DNA from: Mycteria americana
Taxonomy: Eukaryota; Chordata; Aves; Ciconiiformes; Ciconiidae
Assembly: GCF_035582795.1 (NCBI RefSeq)
Contig: NC_134368.1
Coordinates: 12,754,001 to 12,818,000, forward strand
Direction: 5' to 3'
Length of the DNA: 64,000 bases
Notes under the pieces: model-generated
Database searches by the model: none
The model's input: the letters and a program-made list of their open reading frames with translations, nothing else
What the model was told of the DNA's origin: nothing
Position numbers and translations under genes: made by a program
Shown here: piece by piece, positions 25,301 to 37,300 of the stretch
How the letters are laid out: every line of letters begins with the position of its first letter
How positions within the stretch are numbered: the stretch's first letter is position 1

Positions 25301-28300
25301 TCTTTGTTGGCCTTTAGAAGAGCATTTTGCCTCCTGGAAATTCAATATATATGGATTGAGGAGACATCAGCACAGAAGTTTTCCCATCACAATATTGACT
25401 CACAGAAGAGTTATTAGTCTCAAGAATACCCTATTCTGATATTCTTAAAAGAAACCCCCAAAAAACCAAAACAAACAAAACCAAAAAAACCCAAAACAAC
25501 CCCACAAACCACCACTACACAAAAACCAAACAAAAACCCAAAACCAACCACCAAACGGGATGAATTCTTCATACAGGTTAAACTTCAAAAGTTTTAGAGT
25601 GCCTTTAGTGTTTGTCTTTCTCACACACACGTTTTCTTACCTAGAACTAAGTTCAGCAAATAAAGTACTTAAAGATGTTGATACTCCGGAAGTCCATATA
25701 CATACTCTTCTCTAAAAAGGTGTATGAATCTCATATACCAATCAAAATAATTATTGGGCAGATTTGCAAAAAAGTTTTAAATTTGAATCTCCACAGACCT
25801 TTAGGAAAAGCCCTGACAATGATGCCCATACTCTCTCATTTTATATACAAAATGCATGTTTTATGAGGTCAAAATTCACATGTATATGCAAAATAGTATC
25901 TGTATAGCAATTAAAAAAACAACACTTAATAGGGAATTTCAGAAACCTCAGACTACCTCTATTACATTCCAATTCCCTTCTTCTGAAAGCACTGTTAGGT
26001 GTTTTAAGTACCAGTATGGTGTATTATTTTTCACTTCAAACACTGTATCTCTGACCATTTTTAGTTATGTATATACATTTCTAGATAATATATGTAACAA
26101 ACTTCTTTTTGGCAGGTTAGTAGATGTTAAACCAAGTGTTTGATAAGTGTTTTCTTATGGTTGATTAAACAAGTTACTCCTACATTACATTTCAGTTTTG
26201 ATCATTCAATTTAGGTATAGCATGAATTATCAGTGCCATACTCCACATTTTGACAGTCACCCATAATCAATTTGTATTCACCATGTCTGACAACACTTTG
26301 GCAATGCAAAGTGCCACCTGTTACATTCATTTATATTGTTAGCATTGGCACTGAGTGTCACAGATGGCAATATTCATCCCGCAACTCATGCTTTAAGTAA
26401 AGATCAAAACAAAATTAGCTTCGAGGGTAACAAAAGGCTGTGAGCAGGTGCTTTCTCCTTCTGTGGCTCCTGTACAGGAGCCTTGCAAAATCATTTCACC
26501 CTTCCTGTTCATTATACAACACCTTCCCACATAAATTAGTACTTTCCTTATATGTGTATTTTGGATATTTTTACTGTTTCTGTCTGGCTTTTTCAAGCGT
26601 TCTCTGTGAATTTTTTTTTCTTTTAAAAAGATGAATAAAACCCATCCTTTTCTATCTTGTTCCCTCATACTGCAGAGAGGGACAGCTGATGCTCAGAAGT
26701 TTCCCTATGAGTCAAGAAATCTGAAAAACTGTAAACAGCCAGACCTTAATATGAAATGAATGTACAAAATCCAGAGATTTCCACAATACAGAAAGAGGGG
26801 CAGAAAAAGGAATATATAACACGAAGGAAAAGAGAAGATGCTGTTTGGTATGATCAGAACTGTACTTAATAGAGTACAACAGGAAGAAAGGAGCACCACA
26901 GCTTGATGTTTTGGATCGTTTCTTGAAGCTTTTCAGTAAGATGTGGTTGCACACTGCAGCAAAGGAATCTGGCACAGTTTTGGCAATCTACCCCAAAAGG
27001 CAGGGTGGCAAAGAGAAGACTGCACAAGACTGTGGAAGCTCCACCTCCCATCTGTGACCACTGCTGCTCTTTTGTTGATTTAATAGAAGTTGTTAGCATT
27101 CAAAGATATGTTGAATTAACTTTTAAACAAAACTACTAGAGAATAACTACAGGCGGAAAATTCTTTTAATATAGTGGAAGCTGACAATTTTTGAGAGAAC
27201 GGAGTGAGAAATTTTAGGAGTCTAGAGAACAAGAAACCAGGAACACCTCACCTCCAAAGGGCAACTGTTCATCAGTATCACACTAACAAGTACAAGACCA
27301 AGAACAGCTGGAGTTAAAGTGAATGTTCCTGGGCTCAAATTGTTCCTGTTCTCATAAAAATGCTAATGTGGAACTTGAAATATAATCCTTATTTCAGACA
27401 AATTTTCCTGTTCATTTTTTTGAAGGCTATTATTGCAATTACTTACCACAAGGTCAGTACAGCAGAGGATTGGCTCCTTTGAGGTTCAACAACAATTTTG
27501 TCCCCAAAACAGCACATAGCACTAGAAGGTCAGAATCACTTTCAGGAATAAACCACTCACAACTTTGGATACTAATATCTTTTATGAGGTACAGTGGTGC
27601 AAACAAAGCTGCTTAATGTTGCTCTTCCAGTAAAATCAGAGATTGTTTCATAGTGTGCATGTCTGTACATGCAGCAGGAAATCATACTAGCCTCCTCAGC
27701 TGAAAAGAAGTAAGTTGCAAATATGCAAGGGTGTGGTACAGCATTGTTCTAATAATCCCCTTTACAACTTACTTCATAGTCCCGCAAGACATATGGGTGG
27801 CATCATACCAAACCCACAGATCACTTTAGACAACTGTCTGTAACTTGGTATGTTTCATTACACTTGCATCAACAGAACCTGAAGCAACGAACAAATTAAT
27901 AAAGTTACAAATCAATAAGATTGACATACATTTGCATAATACCTCTAAATGCGTTTCTGGTCCATACATGTCCCATATTTTTCGTCTCCTCACATCAATT
28001 CCTCTACCTGAATACTGAAACATTTGAACAATAAAACATATCATTTTTAAGTACTACTTTCAGCAGAAGTTTTCAAACAGGTTCACTAAATGTATGTATT
28101 AAGACTGATTATTTCATTCATACTAAAATTTAGACACATAACGAAACACAGCTTCACCATTTCAGCCAGAAGCTGAATACTTTTAATCCCTTCTTTCCCT
28201 TCTAAATATGAAGGGGAAGACTAGGAAACAGTAAGAATATATCTGGTTTGAAATTTTACCTAGGCACACCTACTGAAAGTGCTCTTGAAAATCTGGATCT

Positions 28301-31300
28301 CTACAAAAGTAAAAGCAGAATATTGGGTTTTGTTTGGTATTTTATTTTTAAAAGACCAAAACCTTTCAGAAGGCGAGTATTACTGTAGCAAGCACAGGGC
28401 TCAGGGAGGAGTGCTATTTTAAACAGTCCTTGCTGGGAAAACCAACTTTCAACTACTGAAGTCAGTTAGGCTGTTGGAGTCCAAACACGCTCTTCCCTAC
28501 GTGAACTGATGGGAAGAGGAAATAGGACTGGAAACTAAAGCTAGAAATAAAGAATGCATAAGTAATAGTATTTGAACTTCAAGAACCCTGTGCAGAACTA
28601 ACCAAAATCAATTACTAAAAACAGTCTCATAAAACTCACACACGTGATTTTTTTGACAGTCAACAATGTTTGTCAGTGCTACAGCAGTGATGACCTAATG
28701 GTGTACAAAAAGAAACGTCTACAGGGAAAATAGCATCTTGTATTAGATCCATTTTTTCTGGCCACACAAGGCTAGAGAGCTTGTGTTAGGAGAACTTGGG
28801 ACTTTTTTTTTGCCCAATGACATCTATTGATCTAACAGGAGATATTAATTTCCTCTACAAATTTTACCATGTTCTCCCAAAAGTGGAAAATACAATTTTC
28901 TGACACAGACAGACGCAACTTCACTGGGTTTTGTTCAATCTCACCGATTCTTTTTTGTTGTTTCAGAAACTATGCCTGAAGAAACTGAATTTTGCTGTTG
29001 CCACATTTTCACTCTCAAAAGCACAGTATGTAGTTAGGCATTTTCACAATTAACAAATCCCAGGATTGTTTTTAAAAATATAGAAAAACATTTTCAGGAC
29101 ATGACAAGTAGAATTCACCTTCAATAAAATTAAGTTCATGAAAAACATCTCATTTAAAGGCTCTTGTGAGAGAGAATCTCTACGTTAAGATTCCCTATTC
29201 CTTTTTGCTTTGTCTACAGCATAACTAAATTACACCATTACTTTTTATTTTCCATCTTAGTTTCTTACTTCAGAACAAATAGCCTTGAATTGAAATGAAT
29301 TGCACTAATAAAAATAGATAAATAAGTGAAAGGTTTCTAAAGCTCCGCTAGGATTTTTTCCTGGTAACTAGAGTGACAAAATCCTATTTTAGCAACATGA
29401 ATTAACTGAATTTTGGCTATTTGCATGCCAGATAAAAGGAAAGCATAACAAGAATATTGACTATCTCTATTTTTTTAATTATTATTTTAAAAAGCACTCT
29501 ATTTACCCCTTCATTGTTTAGAATATGAACTAGTAGACCATTTCCACATCCAAGATCTACAAATGACTGTTTCTTGGTCAAACCTTTTTCCTTTCTCTCT
29601 TCTTCCCAAAGAATCTAAGATAAGAAAAGAAAACATTTTAGACTTCTGCTCTCAAGTTTCCCTGTAAGAAAGAAGCAAAGTTTATTGGAAATGGAAGGAG
29701 AAAGATGGGAGAGAATGCAGATATGACAGAAGACATCCCCTGTACTCACAAAGAAAATAACTTTAGAGGAGGAAAAAAAAAACCCAGAAGACACTAAAAC
29801 TGTTTATGGAGAGGGGCAGGAATTACGTTGCAAAATATCAATCATTTTCTAAGTGCTAAGCACATCCTCCACTCCCTTCTGAGTTAATGAAGTTGAAATT
29901 AATCAAGGCTGTACAACCCTGGGCTAGAGCAAGCATAAATGTAAAATAAGCTGTTAAAACAAGAAGTGCAAGAGAGACGAACAGAGGAAGCAAGGGAAGT
30001 AGCCAGTAAACTTCAACAGTGTCTCTGCAATTAACACCACAGAAGCATTTATATCCACTGTATTAAAGAAAGAATTGGTGGCAGAGCTGAAAAGAAATTA
30101 AAAAAAAATTTTCTTTGTAATCAGTTGGCTATTGGTACATGTAACATCACTTTCTACTGAACAAACTGTAGCTTACCTAGCAACAGTCAGCTGCCCCAAC
30201 ATCAGCTAAAGGGACTCCAAAGCTTTTAGCCCAATTCTAGTCCCTGTTCTGTACATAACTAGTTATTTTTACATAGTTATGCAATTCACAGTTAGTTAAT
30301 AATTGGATGCTTGTATGCAGGGCATGGATTAGTCTCCTTTTATCACTGCCAAACTCTTTTTCCTTCAACGAGAAGCTACAGAGCACACATTCATCAAGTC
30401 TGCACACTTATTTTTTACTATGACTAACAAAAATCATCAAGAGCATTTAACCACAAAAATTAATATTTGTAACATTGCTGCTTGTTGATTTGTCAGTTTT
30501 GCTACAGGGAAAGAAGCTGCAGATAATCCATGAGATTATCAGGCTGTGTTTACATTTTTAAACGTACCAATCATTGCACTTTTGCACTCTAGGCTGTATC
30601 CCAGAAATCCCTCATCACCGCCTACACAGATCACACCTATCCTCCATCCCCTGCTGAGTTTCTCATGATGCAAACTGACTAGCTACTTCTTTGGGCATGT
30701 GCCTAGACAGTAGGTGACCTTAATATGAATGCAGAGTAAAATGAGGTCAAATGAGCCCTCCTCCCATCATATCAATCTAAATGCTGTAAATCTATAAAAA
30801 TTTAACACTGGACCTACCTTTTCTTAACCACCTGTTTAATGGACTTCTAAATAATAAGTTATTATATACCATCATATAGATAACTGAAAATTTTGCAAGG
30901 AGGTTAGGTTATTAATACCATACTTGAAGCTTTCATTTATATAAGGCAATTATTAGATGACTTTAATAACTTTTTGGAAATTACTGCTATGTCAGCTAAA
31001 ACACATTATCACTGTAAACTAACACTCATGTGCATAAAAATTTGCGAAACATTTTTTCAAGAGTGTCATTACAAAATTTTCCTGTGGCTACAACTATTAT
31101 AATTCCTAACATATGGGAACTAATTTTCAACATACAATATTATCATGGTGGTAAATATGGTAAAAGATAAGTCTATTATTTAGCTCTTTCCACAAGCCAG
31201 TACCATAGAGTAGTTCAGCTGGAAGGGACCTACAACAATCCAACTATCCGACCACTTCCTCATGATCATTTCTCTGATGTAAAGAGTTCTGTCCCACCAA

Positions 31301-34300
31301 TGTGACAATCAAGATTGAGAGTAACCTAGGTCAGTCAGGCTTCCTCAGACAATTTTAGAAATCTTAATGGGAAAAGAAACTGGGGTTCTAAGTTTAAACA
31401 GTCAATTATCAAAATAAATTAGTCCTCAACAAGTTCTGTAAATGAGCTAAACTTATTTACAAATACTGATTTAAAGAAGATGCAAGAGGTGTATCTACAT
31501 TATACTTCAAGGTAGACGGGCTCTTAACTGCACTCTGTATAGCAGTCAAAAAAATATTGATGTGCCTACACAGTGACAAATTTTGATGCTGTTTAAAAAC
31601 CTGAAGTTTCTAGTGACTGCAGGTGGCAGAATTTTCATAGATTCTTAAATAGGTAGGTGCCTTTGAAAACTGCACCAAGTATTTATCTGTGTTCCTAGCA
31701 CCTACAGTTAGCCTTATTGCATTTGAAGACAGGATTTGAGCTGAACTTTTCTCAGGGAAAGGCAAAGCAGGGAAAAACTCTTAGCATAAAATTAACAAGT
31801 CATAGAAATATGTATAAAAAAATAGCTTCTGATCTCCAGATTGGTCCGTCTAATCACTATGTTTCTGCTACATCAGTGCTTTTCACTTTATCACTTAAAA
31901 AATAAAAAATACATCTTGCCTGTGTACGTCAAACTTCTTGTGACAGAGAACTGCAAATCTTCACCATATCTTCACAAAGAAGCCTTAGTATCCCTCTAAA
32001 CTTAATTTTCATTGTTATTGTGTTGATTTTTGTGGTATAGGGCAGTAAAAAAACCAAATCAACTGATTTTCCCTTTGCTTTGTCACACTATTTTTTTTTT
32101 CAATTCTGTTATAAAAAGCTTACCTTCTATGATCACTTATGTGTAAGTCCCTGAAATGCTGTTGAGTACTACCAAAGATTAGAATACAAACACAACTTGA
32201 ATAGTTATAGACATGAATTCCACTTTCAGTTTAAGTTACACTTGAAAACATTGTAATAAAAACTTTGTCGTTCTGCTTAAATGAGAGCAAAATAAAAAAA
32301 AAAAAACACCCCCCCAAAACGCAAAAAACCCACACCCTTTCTCCTACCCCCTTCCTTTTGCCTTGTATGCCTGTAATAATTCCAGGTCATTCTATTTTAA
32401 AGAATGCAACAACTACAAAATGAAAATACTGATTTTCTTTAGAGAGGTTCTATTATTAGGAAATAGAACCTTACAGAATATTATTAGGCAAAGCAGTTCC
32501 CTACCAGCAAGTAAGTGGCAATGGCAACATCTTCATAAACAAATTTCTCAGGATCTGTCACTTCAGGCCACACCTTCAGGGGAAAAAAAAAAAAAAAAAT
32601 AGAAAAAATATTTTCTGCACTATCTGAAATTACTTCAAAAAGTGGTCAGTTAGAGTAATCTGGATACTCATCCACTTCAATAGGTTCCTGCACTTCACAA
32701 ATTTTGCATTTTAGCCTCATTAAAAATATACACAAAGAACGTAAAGACTGTTTGATTTTGTGAGTCACACAAAAGAATAATGGCATAAAGAATGTCTGCT
32801 GTCATCCAATCAATAAAGTTTCCAAGAACATTATGGCTCCATATCCGCAGCTCACAACAAGTAAACTACTGTATCTGATCTGCAATAGAGCATGCAACTC
32901 TCTCAGAAGAAAAATACTTACATCATTCCTGTTATTTGCAACATTGATAATATAAGCATTTGTAAATTTATTTTCACAACGTAACAGGCATAGAATTATC
33001 CTGGCACAAGAGAACACGAAGAATCAAAATTTGAAGTAGGAAGACAGAAAGTGGAAGTATTATCCCTATTTCGTAAATGAGGAATTGACACAAAGATTAA
33101 AATGCTCAACACTACATGAAGTCTACTGCAGAGCTAAAGATTGAACCATTACCTTACCCACAAGTCCAATTTTCCTCTCATATATATCTTTCTATTAGTA
33201 CAGAAATATGAACAGTAAAACCTTTCAACATTTTCACAATATGTTTTACAAAAGCATTTACCAATTTTTTTGCTTGTAGCTTGAGTCCGGTGTATAAGGA
33301 TATAGGTATTACTTCATACAGCACTTAACATCATCACTGTCATTTTTCCGGATTCCCAGAATAAAACAATACTACAACATTGCTCCTCAAACTCAGAAAG
33401 ACACATTAATATTGCATATAAATTTAAAAAAAGAGTAGCAGGAAATTTAACCTGCTTACATACCAGTGCTGTTTCCAGACTATTTCAGGTTTTGGACAAG
33501 GTGGTACTTTATTTATGCCTTCTAGTGTGGATGACTTAGTATTCACATTCACTGACCTACCCTTACTTGAAGGGAAACATTCTGGAAAGTACTTAACTCC
33601 TCCAGATATCTAGTGTGAATTTGGCTCCAAATCTTGCTTTCCCAGTTCAGTTCTTCCAAAAACTAAATTGTTTGTTTCTCACAAACACAGAAAAATACCA
33701 AAACACCAAACCTTAAAACATAGATTTTAATTAAATTGCTTCTTTTATTTAAAAAAAAAACAACAAAAAACAAAGAACAGTGAAAGAAGCAGTTTCACTA
33801 AACAAACAACAAAAACAATTATAGGAAAGCATATTATTACTGCATTTATTGCCAAACTTACCTTTACTATCTCTTTGTATTTGTCTTTAAGGTCTTGATA
33901 AACTTTGCTGTATTTTGCTACAGAAATGAGTGAGAGTGTACTTTTAAACTCACTGGGCTTTTGCTCCACAGACCATTTAGCCAGTTTGGACAAAAGTTCA
34001 TTTCCAAGCCATGCTAGTTTGGGGTATACAATTCCATCTGAAAACCAATCTTCTGGAAACGGAGCTACAATAGACACAGACCTTTAAAAATAAAATAAAA
34101 CCTTTGTATAAATACAGTGTATTTCGTTGTCTCAGCTACCTAAAAAAAAAAAAAAAAAAAAGAGAAAAGAATGATTAAGTAGAAAAAAAAATCAGCAGAT
34201 CAGAGGTGTAAAAGTAGACTGGGGAATAACAAAATATGTAATACACAAAACCAAAAGGAAAATAAAACAGTGACGTTACTGAGTAACGGAACAGTCTCCC

Positions 34301-37300
34301 CTGAATTTTGTTAGCTCATTATCTGCCAATTCAAACACTCTATATGAGAGTCCATGCTAGATTTAACACAATGACTGAGGACTCGCATATGATGAACCAC
34401 CTGATTTAGCAGTATATCCAAAGACTAACTAGTAAAAGTGAATTCATGAAACTCATGAAAACAACAGGAAAATTTAGGAGGAAAATATAACAGTTGGCAC
34501 ATTTCATTATTTCACCATCTCTAACTTTATTTAGATTTCATTACAGCTATGATGCCCTCAGATGCTCAGGACCAAGCTGCAATGGTCTACGTTTCAATGA
34601 CTGAAGCTCAGTAGGTTTCAAATAGCAATTCCAATTTGACCCTCAACCTTACTAACATCCACAGAACCTGACCTCTCTCACAGGCATACCTAGTTCCTTG
34701 TGATCAGAATACGCATACTTTTTCTAGACCACACACATGTACGGTCAACATATACATTCAAAGTTGAAACAGATTTGGTTTGTGTTGATTTGGGTATTGT
34801 AGATGTTTCATTTTTAACTAAACACTATGCACTAAGATCACACCACTACCGCCATTTACTAATCAAGCAGGAAATTACACAAACCAAATCGCCTAGATAC
34901 CCGTGCTAAAACATGGTGTGATCCTTGCAATAACTCAGGGTTTGCTTCTTCTCTCATTCCCAGCACTTACCATTCCTCATCTTTTATGTGTGTAAGTTGA
35001 ATTTGATAAACATTGCACTTTTTAATATGATATTTTCCTTCACTGTTTTCTTCCAAAGGCAGAAAGGTCACAGTTCCATTGTAAAGATCTGAAAAGATAT
35101 GTAAATAGTGATATATTATTCCATGGTGCAAACCATCCTGGTTAGCAGCAAAATAAACTTTGTCTCCTTACTACGTTAAGTGCAAACTAGTGAGGCAAGA
35201 TCTAGGACAACACAGGAACGACAATGCTAAGAATAAATCAATTTCTTGGTGTGCCTAGCATCTGAACCTGCTAAATGTTGAGAATTCAAACAGTTCAGTA
35301 TTCTGCTGCATGATGTTTCCAAAATATCTAAGGCTAATCAGTAAGACTATTCATTTTCTTTAAACCTAACTATTTTAATAAAGTAAAAGCTAGACAATGA
35401 GATTTTTTGTCTAGCACAAAACCACTGCTTACCCCTAACCCACAGTAAATCCAGAGTCCTGGGAAGCACATTCCAAATTAACAGAGACCTACATATCACC
35501 CCAGTATTAGATAAACAATCAGTGCAATATTAAAAAATAATCAGTATTATTAGTAGTATCTACCAATTTTGCCATGTTCAAACACAGGATTTATTGTGTG
35601 ATTATAAATGCGTATAGCTACGCTTCTGTTTTAGCATCATGCGCCTTTCCCAATTAAGAGTTCCTGAACTAAGCACTGGGAAAAAATGCGTTATCTATCC
35701 CTAAATTAGTATCTCATAACTCTGAAGGGAGGCTATCTGTTTTTAGGTGAAGGCGCGTGTATTATGTTAATATATTAAGTTATGTTCAGCAACCACACTA
35801 GTGATCTTAACGGTATCTATCACCTGTGGAATAAAACGTTTATGTCCAGTGACAGATTCCAAACACTAGAGATTTTGGAAGAGTTGTGATGGGCTGACAA
35901 ACAACTGGCAATGCACTTGAGTGCCTCTACCATATTTCAAGAAGATATTCTGCAACTTTTGTCACATTTCATTCTCTAATATCAATCATGCATGTATCAT
36001 ACTTTTTGATTTTTATGTATCATGCATGTATCATACTTTTACACAAGTAAAAGCAGAGAGAGGGAGAGTGTGTCCTTTTGAAATAACTTACAAATAAAAA
36101 GAAAGGCGACTGCAGTGAAAAATGAACGGCACAATAAAGCCTAGTACTCACATGCTACTGACTTTTTTTAAATCTTAATATCTTAACTTATTCCCTATAT
36201 CCTTCCTATAAAGTGACTCTAAAAGCATTTATTATATTCCTTATGGCATATGATATGTATGCATTATGACTTTATAAACCAGTTGCAAAAATCTTTTTAG
36301 CTATTTTTTTATCCAGGGCGATTTCTTCAGAGTAACTTAAGTTCTCATTTTTGAAAACGGTTTCTCAATTACTATCAAAACAAACATTCTGACAACTGCA
36401 AAGCTTCAAACTAAGAATGCTGTATCGGCTAATTAATCAAATTTCAAAGGAGTCCAAAATTTTCTGAGTGAGACAGGAAAGAATAATTAGCAATAGAGCA
36501 AATATCAAGTCTTGCTATCTCGGCCCACCCTTAGCCAATCCTCTCTCTAACATTTTTTTATTTTAAACATATTAATTAAAAGAAATATTCTCCTAGGCTT
36601 TTTCTTACAGATAGGCTCTTGAGATGTAGCTCAGAAACATCTTCTCTTAACATCAAAAGAAAAAATAAATCAAAACTGCAACATATACTTTTTAAGGCAT
36701 ACTTTTTTTGAAGGCATCAAAGTAAGAATCATAGGCCACAAGAGCACCCTAAGTCAGCTCTCCCCCATAAATGACTACAGGTCTTTGTGAATTGTAAATT
36801 TAATTGTTTCTGGAATTCTCATTCTTTTCAAAACATTATTATTAGTATTTAATCCAAATCAACTCTTTTTCCAAAATTTATCTTAAAAAGGTGTCAACCT
36901 CTACCCTATAAAAGTGTCTTTATATTAGTAGGATTTACTGCAGCATATTACCATCACACAATGTAAAAAAAAAAAAAGTCAAGCTTAATTTTCAAGCAAT
37001 ACTAAACAATAAGAAAATCAACACAAACAGTTCAACTTGGTCAGGCACGTGCCACAGCTGCCTACTTTTTTTCATTAACTCTGCATTTTCAAAGGCTACC
37101 GTCACTCCTTACAAGCCCGTAATTAGGTTTGCGCTACAAGCAGCATTTTTGCGTGGGCAGCTTACTCACAACAGGAGCTTGCACAATGACAGTCCTTCTT
37201 GCCTCTTCTTTTTAAGGAAGACAAGAAGAAGATGAGCCATTTTCTATACCTCTTCCTCAGGAGCGGGGTGCCTGGCTTCCCCGAGTGCTCCTCCCATCTC

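Larger units (their letters stand above)
24648..27942 (-). other. TRMT44: TRMT44 intron 6
   Basis: GT-AG intron of about 3.3 kb with the A/C tract at 25447-25556 and the 18-bp palindrome at 26465-26482. No other exon was recognised. Confidence 0.85.
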
